Source: Myxococcota bacterium
Lineage (GTDB): Bacteria > Myxococcota_A > Polyangia > Palsa-1104 > JAEUJZ01
Assembly (NCBI GenBank): GCA_025057315.1
Contig: JANWXW010000142.1
Coordinates: 27,254 to 91,253 of the forward strand
DNA length: 64,000 bases
Reading direction: 5' to 3'
Shown: positions 37,619-50,707 of the stretch, piece by piece
How positions within the stretch are numbered: position 1 is the stretch's first letter
Layout of the letters: every line of letters starts with the position of its first letter
Made by a program: the position numbers and the translations under genes
Notes under the pieces: model-generated
The model's database searches: none
The model's input: only the letters and a program-made list of their open reading frames with translations
Told to the model about the DNA's origin: nothing

Positions 37619-39045
37619 GCATGGAGCGCTCGCCGCTGCACCTGGAGGAGGCCCTGTCCGTGGTGGCGCGCACCGTGCCGCAGGAGGTGGCAGGGCGGGT
37701 CACCGAGCTGACCGGCCTGGTGCTGCGCGCCACCGCCCCCGGGGCGCGCGTGGGGGAGCTGGTGCGCATCGAGCGCGTGGGGCAGCCCGAGCGGCCCCTG
37801 CTCGCCGAGGTGGTGGGCTTCCGTGCAGACGAGGTGGTGCTGTTGCCCCTGGGACCGGTGGCCGGCGTGGGGCCTGACTCGGTGGTGCGGCCCACCGGGC
37901 GCCCCTTCTGCATCCGCGCTGGACCGCCGCTGCTCGGCCGGGTGCTGGACGGGCTGGGCGAGCCGATGGATGGCGGCCCGCCCTTGAAGGAGGCCCTGCC
38001 CGGGGAGCTGCCGCTACGGCCGGTGGAGCGGCCCGCGGTGATGCCGCTGCGGCGGCGCCGCATCACCCGGATGCTGCCCCTGGGCCTGCGGGCCATCGAC
38101 GGCTGCCTGACCCTGGGCGAGGGCCAGCGCATCGGCCTGTTTGCCGGGCCCGGGCTGGGCAAGTCGTTGCTGCTAGGCCAGATTGCGCGCCAGGCCGAGG
38201 CCGATGCGATTGTCATTGGGCTCATCGGCGAACGCGGCCGCGAGGTGCGCGACTTCGTCGAGCAGCAGCTCGACCCGCCCACGCGGGCCCGCGCCGTGGT
38301 GGTATGTGCCACCAGCGACCAGGCGCCGCTGCTCCGGCTCAAGGCGGCGCTGGTGGCCACCGCCATTGCCGAGGAGCTGCGCGACCGGGGCCAGCGCGTG
38401 CTGCTGCTCATCGACTCGCTGACGCGGGTGGCGCGCGCCCAGCGGGAGGTGGGGCTGGCCGCCGGCGAGCTGCCCGCGCGACAGGGCTACCCGCCGTCTG
38501 TCTTTGCGCTCTTGCCTCGGCTGCTGGAGCGCGCCGGCCAGGGACCCGTCCGCCCGGACGGTCTCAAGGGGTCCATCACCGCTGTGTACGCCGTGCTGAC
38601 CACCGGCAGCGAGCAGGACCCAGACGACCTGATTGCCGAGGAGGCCCGCGCCACCCTGGACGGGCACATCACGCTGTCGCGGCACCTGGCCGAGCGCGGG
38701 CATTTCCCCGCCATCGACCTGCTGCGCTCCCTCTCCCGCGTCATGGACGACCTGGTGGACCCGGCGCAGCGGCAGGCGGTGCTGCGCATGCGCGAGACGT
38801 TGTCGGTGTGCGAGCGGCAGCGCGACCTGCTCCTGCTCGGCGCCTACCAGCGGGGCACCGACCCCCAGACCGATGCGGCCCTGGGGCGGCTGCCGGCCAT
38901 TGAGGCCTTTCTGCGCCAAGGGCAGTGGGAGCGCTCGGACTTCCAGGAGACGCGGCGGCGGCTGCTCGAGCTGTTCCCCCCGGACCCGCCGGAGCCGCAG
39001 GCACCCGTGCTGCCCCGCTCCGCCCGCTCCCCCGGGTGGCCCTAG
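37615..39045 (+). CDS. FliI/SctN-type type III export ATPase
   Basis: 476 residues. F1-beta-like hexameric ATPase of flagellar or injectisome export. N-terminal beta barrel, then GLFAGPGLGKS (Walker A), IGLIGERGREVRDFV, RVLLLIDSLTRVARAQREVGLAAGE (in part; Walker B region) and ARATLDGHITLSRHLAERGHFPAID, all typical of the family. ATG 37615 follows AGGAGGG and overlaps the stop of the FliH-like gene. No other flagellar or T3SS gene (FliJ, FlhA, FliP and so on) is found next to the pair. Confidence 0.94.
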   Translation: MSMERSPLHLEEALSVVARTVPQEVAGRVTELTGLVLRATAPGARVGELVRIERVGQPERPLLAEVVGFRADEVVLLPLGPVAGVGPDSVVRPTGRPFCIRAGPPLLGRVLDGLGEPMDGGPPLKEALPGELPLRPVERPAVMPLRRRRITRMLPLGLRAIDGCLTLGEGQRIGLFAGPGLGKSLLLGQIARQAEADAIVIGLIGERGREVRDFVEQQLDPPTRARAVVVCATSDQAPLLRLKAALVATAIAEELRDRGQRVLLLIDSLTRVARAQREVGLAAGELPARQGYPPSVFALLPRLLERAGQGPVRPDGLKGSITAVYAVLTTGSEQDPDDLIAEEARATLDGHITLSRHLAERGHFPAIDLLRSLSRVMDDLVDPAQRQAVLRMRETLSVCERQRDLLLLGAYQRGTDPQTDAALGRLPAIEAFLRQGQWERSDFQETRRRLLELFPPDPPEPQAPVLPRSARSPGWP

Positions 39046-39457
39046 AGGCCGTGGGGGCAATCGCGCGCGGGCAAGCCACCTGCCGGGGCGACCCGGGGGC
39101 CGGCCGACCAGCCCCGTCCGGTGCCAGGCCCCTGTCCGGGGGCAAACCTCCCCTACACCGGGCGATGTCCCTGCAGGCACGAACTCCCCGCTTCGCCCAT
39201 GCGGACAATGTCTCTGCAGGTACGAACTCCTCGCTTCGCCCATGCGGACAATGTCCCTCCAGGTGTAGGCCCCTGCTTCGCCCATGCGGACAATGTCCCT
39301 TCACGTATAGGCCCCCGCTTCGCTCGGGCGGAGCCAGGCAAGCCAGCCCGGCACCTGGCGTTGGGGCCATGGGAGCGCTGCTCGGCTCCTGCGCTGGGCC
39401 GGTCTGCTCTGCTGGAGGCTGGCTCTGCAGGGTCGGATGGGCGCTCTGCAGCAGCCT
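39046..39457. other. 412-bp convergent intergenic region containing a tandem repeat patch
   Basis: Between two convergent gene ends. The central part is the repeat array annotated separately at 39162-39330. The flanks show no ribosome site or start with a credible product. Open frames through the repeats are a by-product of a repeat length of mostly 42 bp, which keeps frame. No classic hairpin-plus-T-run terminator was found. Confidence 0.6.
39162..39330. repeat. Four tandem 42-43-bp degenerate repeats
   Basis: Units at 39162-39203, 39204-39246, 39247-39288 and 39289-39330. Each carries a shared core, CTTCGCCCATGCGGACAATG at the unit junctions (the last unit is diverged to CTTCGCTCGGGCGG). 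The first two units also share CTGCAGG and CGAACTCC. Units are directly adjacent without unique spacers. Confidence 0.85.
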
Positions 39458-40282
39458 TCAGGGCAGGCCAGGGCCCCTCTGCTGCACGCCGGGCAGCTGG
39501 CGCGGCGGCGGCAGCGGGCGACGGGGGGGCTCGTGGCTGGTCAGCTCGACCTGGGCCAGGCCCAGATCGGTCTCGCCCTGCAGCCGCAGCGGCAGCCGCA
39601 ACCTGTCGTCGCTCAGCCAGAGCGTGGCCTCGCGCGGCGGCCGGTCTGTCGGGCGGCCGTCGGCTTGCAGGCGCCGTCCCCAGCAGCGCAGCCGGATGGC
39701 GGGCCACTGACTGCCGCCCGCGTGCAGCAGCTCCCGTCCCACCACCTCCACGTGGCCCTCGTAGAGCACAGTTCCGTCCAGCACCAACAGGTCCAGGCGA
39801 TCGCCGTCGGCCAGGCGGGCTGCGCGCAGGACCAAGAAGGCGGCCACCGGGTCGCGCACCGGGGCTGGAAGCCGGCTGGTGATGCGTCGCTGGTCGCCGG
39901 GCCGCTGCACCTGGATGTCGGCCTCGGGGCCGTGGAATTCTGCCGTCACGGTGCGCTCGCGCAGGCCCTGTTCGATCAGGCTGAGGCGCCGAAGGGCCAG
40001 CGTGTCGGCGTCCAGGACCAGCCGGTAGTCGTCGTGCAGCCCGGTCAGCACGCGGGCCAGGCCCACGGCCTCCGCCTCGCCCACGATGTGGATCTGCCGC
40101 CCCTGCGGTCCCGGCACGGGCGGGGCGATGGCCAGCCGGGCCCGTCCGCTTTCGATGGGTCCCAGCCGCAGGCGGAAGGTAAAGGCCTCGCCGCGGCGCG
40201 TCGGCCGGCCGGTGGCCTCTCTGGCGCCGGGGCCCAGCAGGGCGACCACAAGGAGCAGGCAACAGCTTGCACGGCAGGGCAT
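39458..40282 (-). CDS. DUF3108 domain secreted protein
   Basis: 274 residues with a signal peptide (CCLLLVVALLGPGA). The mature part begins FTFRLRLGPIESGRARLAI, the usual start of DUF3108 proteins, and continues as a beta-rich chain with AFLVLRAARLADGDRLDLLVLDG. DUF3108 proteins are periplasmic and of unknown function. It is divergent from pdxA with only 18 bp between the two start codons, so their promoters must lie inside the opposite gene or further upstream. Confidence 0.85.
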   Translation of the reverse strand: MPCRASCCLLLVVALLGPGAREATGRPTRRGEAFTFRLRLGPIESGRARLAIAPPVPGPQGRQIHIVGEAEAVGLARVLTGLHDDYRLVLDADTLALRRLSLIEQGLRERTVTAEFHGPEADIQVQRPGDQRRITSRLPAPVRDPVAAFLVLRAARLADGDRLDLLVLDGTVLYEGHVEVVGRELLHAGGSQWPAIRLRCWGRRLQADGRPTDRPPREATLWLSDDRLRLPLRLQGETDLGLAQVELTSHEPPRRPLPPPRQLPGVQQRGPGLP

Positions 40283-40300
40283 CAGAGCCAGTATAGGACC

Positions 40301-41329
40301 ATGGCCGAGGCGACCATGGGCATCACCCTAGGAGACCCCACGGGGGTCGGACCCGAGCTGCTGGCCCGCCTGCTGTGCGACCCGCAGCTGCGCGCGCGCT
40401 GGGCCGGCGCGGAGCCGGTGCGGATCTGGGTCTATGGGGACGATGGGGTGTTGGGCCGGGCGGCGGCGGCCCAGGGGCTGCGCTGGCCGCCCCGCGACCT
40501 GCCGGGGCTGCAGCTGCGGGCGGTCACGGCGCTGCGTCCGGCTGAGGCGCGCCCGGGCCAGCCGAGCCTGGCCAGCGGGGCCGCCCAGGTGGCCTACCTG
40601 GAGGCGGCCATGGCGGATGCGGCGGCCGGCCGGGTGCATGGCCTGTGCACCGGGCCGCTGCACAAGGCCTCGGCGCTGGCGGCGGGCATGATGTTCCCTG
40701 GACAGACCGAGCTGCTTGCCGCGCGCCTGGGCGGCGAGGCCGTCATGATGCTGGCGGGCCCCAGCCTGCGCGTGGCCCTGTGTACGACCCACCTGCCGCT
40801 GCGGGCGGTGGCGGCGGCGCTGAGCGTGGCTGGGCTGGTGCGCGTGCTGCGCACCACGGTGCTCGGGCTGGTGGCCGACTTTGGCATCCAGGCGCCGCGG
40901 GTCTGGGTGGCTGGCCTCAACCCCCACGCCGGCGAGCAGGGGAACCTAGGCCGCGAGGAGCAGGAGGTGGTGGCGCCAGCGATTGCGTGCGCACGGGCCC
41001 TGCCCGAGCTGGCCGCGCTGCCCGGGCTGGAGATCGTGGGGCCCCAGGTGCCCGATGTCGTCTTTCGCCAGGCGGTGCACCCGCCCGATGGGCGGAGGCC
41101 GGATGCGGTGGTGGCCATGTATCACGACCAGGGCCTCATCCCGCTCAAGCTGCTGGATTTCGACGAGGCGGTCAACGTGACGCTGGGGTTGCCCGTGCCG
41201 CGCACCGCGCCGGACCATGGCACGGCACACGACCTGGCCGGCACCGGACGGGCACGGCCACACAGCCTGGCGGCGGCGTTGCGGCTGTGCCGTGAGATCG
41301 TCGCGCGTCGACAGCACCGAGGCGGCTGA
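40301..41329 (+). CDS. pdxA: 4-hydroxythreonine-4-phosphate dehydrogenase (PdxA family)
   Basis: 342 residues, close to the usual 330. NAD-dependent oxidation of 4-phosphohydroxy-L-threonine in pyridoxal phosphate synthesis (DXP-dependent route). Motifs: GDPTGVGPELLAR at the start, THLPLRAV, GLNPHAGE, AMYHDQGLIPLKLLDFD and a DHGTAHDLAGTG end, which carry the metal and substrate ligands. ATG 40301 is used; the long open frame upstream (from 39437) is antisense to the DUF3108 gene. pdxJ is not in the window. Confidence 0.95.
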   Translation: MAEATMGITLGDPTGVGPELLARLLCDPQLRARWAGAEPVRIWVYGDDGVLGRAAAAQGLRWPPRDLPGLQLRAVTALRPAEARPGQPSLASGAAQVAYLEAAMADAAAGRVHGLCTGPLHKASALAAGMMFPGQTELLAARLGGEAVMMLAGPSLRVALCTTHLPLRAVAAALSVAGLVRVLRTTVLGLVADFGIQAPRVWVAGLNPHAGEQGNLGREEQEVVAPAIACARALPELAALPGLEIVGPQVPDVVFRQAVHPPDGRRPDAVVAMYHDQGLIPLKLLDFDEAVNVTLGLPVPRTAPDHGTAHDLAGTGRARPHSLAAALRLCREIVARRQHRGG

Positions 41330-41370
41330 AGGCTGCTTGGTCCTTTGCGCCACCGATTGCGCGTGCATCG

Positions 41371-41398
41371 TTCACACGGGCGTACAGTTTGTATACGC
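41371..41398 (+). promoter_or_regulatory. Candidate promoter with imperfect palindrome upstream of the HTH-methyltransferase gene
   Basis: GCGTACAGTTTGTATACGC at 41380-41398 is an imperfect inverted repeat with arms GCGTA/TACGC. A -35-like TTCACA (41371-41376) and a -10-like TATACG (41392-41397, 15-bp spacer) overlap it. It lies in a locally AT-richer stretch 128 bp before the start codon. It may be an autoregulatory site for the HTH-containing product; evidence is positional only. Confidence 0.3.
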
Positions 41399-41525
41399 GC
41401 TCATCTTTTTGGCCAAACATAAAAACTGGACAGGGATCGAGCTCCGCGTTATTGGGTCAGCGCATCAGCGCAGTGAACTGCTTGAAATGACATAGACAAT
41501 CAACCGCTTTTTCCTGGATGAACTC

Positions 41526-42971
41526 ATGGATATCCACGTGCAGAGCAGCCGGGGCACCCCTGCGGGCCTGGGGCGACGGGGGACGCCGCCGGCGGTCCTG
41601 GAGACGCTCGAAGATCTGGCACGGCAGCTCGATCCCAGAAGGGGCCGCATCCTGCGTGGGGCGATTGCCGCGCTGCGCCGCATGTCCCCGGAGGGGGGCG
41701 GGGGAGCCGAGGAGGAGTTCGGCCCTGTGCTGCGGGAGGAGGCGGAGGACGAGCTGACGCGCTGGAGCCAGCTGCTGCGCGAGCGCCGCGAGCAGGCCGG
41801 GCTGACCCGTGCGGAGCTGGCGGCACGGGCCGGGCTGTCCGAGACCACCATCAAGAACCTGGAGACGGGGCGGCAGCCGCCGACGCGGGCGTCGCTGATG
41901 CGCCTGCTGGCAGTGGCCGAGCTGCGCCTGGGCAGTGAGAACCTGCCTGGGGTCGGCCGCGACAGCGAGGGGTTTGCCCCCAACTGCTGGCTCGCCCCGG
42001 GCTTTGATCCCATCAAGATGATCATTGACCTGGCGATGCAGCTCAACGGCCGCGGGGGGCACATCGAGCAGACCCACCTCTATCTGGACCACATGAGTGC
42101 CGCCTGCTGGTGCGCCCTGGCGGATCAGGAGGGCTATGCGGCCCCGGATGCGGCCATGCCCCTGGACCGGGTGGCGCGCGTCATTCGCGACTGCATCGGC
42201 GGGGCTGGTCTGGACGTCATTGGGCTCGGGCCGGGCGATGGCAAGGACGAGGTGGCGCTGGTGCGTCACCTGTTGTGCCAGGGCGAGCCTGGGGATCTGC
42301 GGCTGTATCTGCTCGACATCAGCCAGCCGCTGCTCAGCATTGCCTACAAGCATGCGGCCGACACGCTCGCTGACCGTCGCGGGGTGGCGGTCTTTGGCAT
42401 CCAGGGCAATTTCCACCATCTGCCGCGCTACACGCAGCTGCTGTACATGCCGGAGCGGGCCCACCGGCGGCGGATGGTGTGCATGTTCGGCTACACCTTT
42501 GGGAACCTGCAGAACGAGATTCTGTTTGTGCGCAACAGCCTGGTGGGCTTTGCCCCGGGGGACCTGCTGCTGCTCAACGTCGGCCTGGTGTGTGCCCCGG
42601 CCGATCGCCCCGATGAGGTGCGGCGCAAGGATCCGCGCCTGTCGGGCCGGCTGACACCGAACCTGCAGCGGCGCTTTGAGGAGTGGCTGGTGGGGCCGGT
42701 GCGTCGCTACACGCGCGGCGTGACCGATGTGCAGCTGTCCACTGAGCTGGACGTTGCCTCCTGCCCAGTGCCAGGCAGCTATGCGGCCGAGGTCCGCGCC
42801 ACCGTGCGCTGCGGCGACGACGAGGAGCGCGTGTTCTCCATGGTCTACATCAAGCGCTACGAGATGGACGCGCTCATTGAGTGTCTGCGCACCGAGGGCT
42901 GGGATCCGGTGGAATGCTGGCGCTATGGTGAGGAGGAGACGCGGCTGCTGTGCCTGTTGCGCCGCCGGTAG
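41526..42971 (+). CDS. XRE-type HTH fused to a histidine-methyltransferase (EgtD-like) domain
   Basis: 481 residues. Residues about 80-130 form a Cro/XRE helix-turn-helix: LRERREQAGLTRAELAARAG, then LSETTIKNLETGRQPPTRAS. From about 170 onward lies a SAM-dependent domain of the histidine-specific methyltransferase (EgtD, Methyltransf_33) type, with VIGLGPGDGKDE as the SAM loop, LDISQPLL, GNFHHLP and FGYTFGNLQNE, which matches the GSTIGNF-like motif. EgtD trimethylates histidine for ergothioneine, but the HTH fusion points to a regulator or a different substrate. No egtB is adjacent. Confidence 0.82.
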   Translation: MDIHVQSSRGTPAGLGRRGTPPAVLETLEDLARQLDPRRGRILRGAIAALRRMSPEGGGGAEEEFGPVLREEAEDELTRWSQLLRERREQAGLTRAELAARAGLSETTIKNLETGRQPPTRASLMRLLAVAELRLGSENLPGVGRDSEGFAPNCWLAPGFDPIKMIIDLAMQLNGRGGHIEQTHLYLDHMSAACWCALADQEGYAAPDAAMPLDRVARVIRDCIGGAGLDVIGLGPGDGKDEVALVRHLLCQGEPGDLRLYLLDISQPLLSIAYKHAADTLADRRGVAVFGIQGNFHHLPRYTQLLYMPERAHRRRMVCMFGYTFGNLQNEILFVRNSLVGFAPGDLLLLNVGLVCAPADRPDEVRRKDPRLSGRLTPNLQRRFEEWLVGPVRRYTRGVTDVQLSTELDVASCPVPGSYAAEVRATVRCGDDEERVFSMVYIKRYEMDALIECLRTEGWDPVECWRYGEEETRLLCLLRRR

Positions 42972-43020
42972 GGGACATTTGCAGCGGGGCCAGGGCGACC
43001 TATACTGAACAATCCATCCC

Positions 43021-44279
43021 ATGCGAGTGGTCCACATCGTGCAGAGCCTTCAGCTGGGGGGACAGGAGCGCCTGGTGCTGGAGCTGTGCCGGTGCCTGGG
43101 CCGTCGGGGCTACGATCTGGCGGTGCTCTGCCTCACGCCGGGCGGTGCGCTGCGCGACGAGTTTGCTCCCATCCCGGTGCTAGACGGCTCGCGGCGCCAG
43201 GGGCCGGACCGGATGCTGCCGGTGCGTCTGGCGCGGATGCTGCGACGGCTCCGCCCCGAGGTGGTCCACACCCACAACCCCGCGGCCCTGATTTACGGTG
43301 TGACCGCTGCACGCATGGCTGGGGTGCGTTCGGTGGTCCACACCAAGCACGGTCGCAACCGCTACAGCGCGCGCAGCCTGCCGGTGGTGCGGATGATGGT
43401 CCGCACCGTGTCGGCCTTTGTTTGCGTCTCGCCGGAGACGGCGCAGGTGGCGCGGGAGCAGGAGCGCGTGCCGGAGTGGCTGCTGCACGTGGTGCCCAAC
43501 GGCATTCCCCTGCAGCGCTTTGCTGCTGACCCTGAGGCCCGCCGCCGGGTGCGCGCCGAGCTGGGCGTGGCGGAGCAGGCCTTTGTCGTCGGCTCCGTCG
43601 GTCGGCTGTCGCGTGAAAAGGACTACCCGCTGCTGCTGCGGGCCATGCGGCCGCTGCTCGGGCCGGACTGCCACCTGGTGCTGGTGGGGGATGGGCCGGA
43701 CCGGCCGCGCATCGAGGCCGCTGTGGACCCCCAGGTGCGGTCCTTTGTGCACCTGTGCGGCGTGCGCCACGACGTGCCGGCGCTGCTGTGTGCCTTCGAT
43801 GTCTTTGCGCTGACTTCCTACACCGAAGGGCTGCCCCTGGTCATCCCAGAGGCGATGGCCTCAGGCCTGCCGATCGTGGCCACAGCGGTGGGGGGCGTGC
43901 CCGGCATTGTGCCCGAGGCGGTCGGTGTGCTCTGCCCGCACGGCGATCTGGAGGGCCTGACGGCTGCCCTGCGTGGTTTGCGTGATGAGCCCGAGCGGCG
44001 GGCCCGCATGGCGGCTGCGGCCTGCGCCTATGCCCGGCAGCGGTTTTCATTGGATACGATGGCGGACCGCTATGCTGCCCTGTACCAGCTGCACGAGGAC
44101 CGAGCCACGGTGCTCTGGCGCCTGGGCAGCGGTCTCAGCAGCCTGCTGGGGGCGGGCTTGGGCGGGGGGCAACACCGCCTGCTTGCACCGCCAGCCATCA
44201 TGCATCAAAACCCATTTTGTGCCGCGGGCATGGTACGATTCAACATCGTGAGTTTTCTACTATCTGATAGGGGACGCTG

Positions 44280-44280
<1 letters not shown>
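43021..44280 (+). CDS. Glycosyltransferase family 4 protein
   Basis: 419 residues with a GT-B fold. N-terminus [21 protein letters not shown] is typical of GT4; [13 protein letters not shown] and [16 protein letters not shown] follow; the donor site [20 protein letters not shown] is the family EX7E-type motif. It transfers a sugar from a nucleotide-sugar in cell-surface polysaccharide or glycolipid synthesis; the acceptor cannot be told. The last 60 residues are atypical for GT4 and may simply be read-through to the prkA start, which overlaps its stop codon by one base. Confidence 0.9.
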
Positions 44281-46349
<2,069 letters not shown>

Positions 46350-46390
46350 GGCGGAGCCGGGGTGGTGGTGCCCCCGACAGGAGAAGCCCG

Positions 46391-46618
46391 ATGACCCAAC
46401 GCAACGGCAATCAGGGAGCGAGGGAGATGGTGGCGCCACCGCCCTCGCCGCCCCCGAGGCCAGGCGGAGGGCTGCTGTGGGAGCTTGTGCGGGCGGATCT
46501 GCTGGGGCCGGCGGCCCCGTGCAGGGCAATGGCGGCTGTGGTGGGGAGCTTCACCCTGCTGCTGGTCGTGCTTGGCGTGTATGTGGGGCTGTGTGTCGCG
46601 GTGCTTGCCGTCTTCTGA
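46391..46618 (+). CDS. Small single-span membrane protein in the prkA cluster
   Basis: 75 residues: a Pro-rich N-terminal half ([14 protein letters not shown]), then one or two hydrophobic segments ending with [23 protein letters not shown] (given in part: [14 protein letters not shown]). AGGAG lies 7 nt before the ATG. No family is recognised. It sits 41 bp after prkA on the same strand and ends 21 bp before the next small gene, so it is probably co-transcribed. Confidence 0.65.
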   Translation: MTQRNGNQGAREMVAPPPSPPPRPGGGLLWELVRADLLGPAAPCRAMAAVVGSFTLLLVVLGVYVGLCVAVLAVF

Positions 46619-46639
46619 GCAAAGGAGCGCCACGGAGCC

Positions 46640-46855
46640 ATGGAATCACGTCCCCCCCCTGTGCAGGTCACCCTGGGCGGCACGACCGCGCTGCTGCTCA
46701 TGCAGCTGATGCGTGAGCTGGGCACGGAGGACGGCGGCGGCGTCATCTCGCGGGCCTTATCGCTCTACGACATGGTCCTGCGCAAGCAACGAGGTGGGCA
46801 ACGCGTGTGCCTCTTTGACCCCGCAACCGGTGCGATGAGCGACCTGGCCATTTGA
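46640..46855 (+). CDS. Small protein, possibly ribbon-helix-helix-like
   Basis: 71 residues. A beta-like start (VQVTLGGTTALLLMQL) is followed by VISRALSLYDMVLRKQRGGQ and a final strand RVCLFDPATGAMSDL. This strand-helix-strand layout resembles small RHH-type or toxin-antitoxin-associated proteins, but no toxin partner is present. It lies 9 bp upstream of the DUF444 gene, suggesting it belongs to the prkA operon. Confidence 0.65.
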   Translation: MESRPPPVQVTLGGTTALLLMQLMRELGTEDGGGVISRALSLYDMVLRKQRGGQRVCLFDPATGAMSDLAI

Positions 46856-46864
46856 GGGGAGCCC

Positions 46865-47971
<1,107 letters not shown>

Positions 47972-47981
47972 AGGAGGCCTC

Positions 47982-48404
47982 ATGGACCACGGGCATACCC
48001 TGCAGGGGCTGAAGCTGACGGTGACCATGCTGTTTGCGGGCTTGCTGGGCTCGTGTGTGGGGTTTCTCTGGAGCCTGGCGGTGCCGCTGCCTGCCCATGC
48101 CCTGGCGGCGGCTCCGAGCTGGGCCCTGGGCTGGATGGCTCTGGGGGGCATCCAGGGGGCGTGCATGGCGCCTGCTCACGGGCTGGCCCGGGGGGCCGCG
48201 CCACGCTCCCTGTGCCGGTTCCTGCTGGCTGCCGGGGGGCTGACCACCACGCTGGTCGGCCTGGCGCTGTGGCACGCCGTGGGACGAACGGGCCCGCTGT
48301 CGCTCGGGCTGGCGCTGGGTTTGATCGTGCTGTGCGCAATGCCTCTGTGCGCCTACCTGGTGGGCCGGCATGAGCAGGCACCGGCCCTGCCCGTCTGGCT
48401 CTGA
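47982..48404 (+). CDS. Polytopic membrane protein in the prkA cluster
   Basis: 140 residues with about four hydrophobic segments ([73 protein letters not shown]). AAAGGAGG lies 4-5 nt before the ATG, so it is very likely translated. No family recognised. Being placed between yeaH- and spoVR-type genes suggests a membrane anchor or sensor for the module. Confidence 0.78.
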   Translation: MDHGHTLQGLKLTVTMLFAGLLGSCVGFLWSLAVPLPAHALAAAPSWALGWMALGGIQGACMAPAHGLARGAAPRSLCRFLLAAGGLTTTLVGLALWHAVGRTGPLSLGLALGLIVLCAMPLCAYLVGRHEQAPALPVWL

Positions 48405-48436
48405 GCCTGGCTCCAGCTAGAACAAGAGGACCGACG

Positions 48437-49954
<1,518 letters not shown>

Positions 49955-49966
49955 CAGGAGCGGTCG

Positions 49967-50707
49967 GTGAAGCTGCTCGCCTATGCGCTCACCGATGTGG
50001 GGCGCAAGCGCGAGCACAACGAGGACAGCTTTCTCTGCGCGCCGGAGGTGGGTCTGTTTGCAGTCGCCGATGGGATGGGTGGCCACCAGGCGGGGGAGCG
50101 GGCGAGCCGAATGGCTGTGGAGCGGCTGCGCGAGGGGCTGTCACTGCCGCCGCCAGATGCGTCGCGGGATGAGGTGCTCGCCGCCCTCAGGCGGGCCATG
50201 GCCCACGCAGGTGCTGCCATCTTCGATGCGGCCCAGCGCGACCCAGCCCTGCAGGGCATGGGCACGACCCTGACCGCGCTGTTGTTGCATGGCGGACGTG
50301 CCTTCGTCACCCACGTGGGGGACTCGCGAGCCTACCTGTACCGGGATGGCAAGGTGCTGCAGCTGACCGACGACCATTCGTGGGTGCAAGAGCAGGTGCG
50401 CGCTGGCCTCCTGACTGCACGCGAGGCACGAGAGTCGCGCTTTCGCCACATCATCACCCGGTCGGTGGGGTTCGAGCGCGAGGTGCAGGCAGACGGAGAG
50501 ATCTGGCCCCTGCAGGCCGGAGATTGCTTCCTGCTATGCAGCGATGGTCTATCCAACCACGTGGAGGAGGCTGACCTACAGCGGGTGCTTTTGACGAGCT
50601 TTTATCGCCATGCGCCGCGGCGGCTGGTGGATCTGGCCAACGATCGCGGAGGGGACGACAATATCACGGTGGTGGTGATTCATGTTGCCAACGATGCGGG
50701 CCATTGA
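49967..50707 (+). CDS. PP2C-type Ser/Thr protein phosphatase
   Basis: 246 residues, a minimal bacterial PPM phosphatase (Stp/PrpC-like). Metal-binding motifs are complete: [44 protein letters not shown] and [10 protein letters not shown]. It is cytoplasmic. GTG 49967 has AGGAG at 6 nt. Position 12 bp behind spoVR and in the prkA run suggests it reverses PrkA-dependent phosphorylation; the pseudokinase at 5589-6743 is far away. Confidence 0.95.
   Translation: MKLLAYALTDVGRKREHNEDSFLCAPEVGLFAVADGMGGHQAGERASRMAVERLREGLSLPPPDASRDEVLAALRRAMAHAGAAIFDAAQRDPALQGMGTTLTALLLHGGRAFVTHVGDSRAYLYRDGKVLQLTDDHSWVQEQVRAGLLTAREARESRFRHIITRSVGFEREVQADGEIWPLQAGDCFLLCSDGLSNHVEEADLQRVLLTSFYRHAPRRLVDLANDRGGDDNITVVVIHVANDAGH

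Noticed and set aside
39162..39330. Tandem repeats considered as a CRISPR array
   Set aside because: Units are adjacent with no unique spacers, diverged, and no cas genes are nearby.
38173..39370. Minus-strand open frames running through the 42-bp repeats
   Set aside because: Their openness follows from the repeat length being a multiple of three and from antisense of fliI; no start signal or domain.
39437..40300. Upstream in-frame extension of pdxA
   Set aside because: It is antisense to the DUF3108 gene, which has a signal peptide and family motifs; PdxA homology starts at about 40316.
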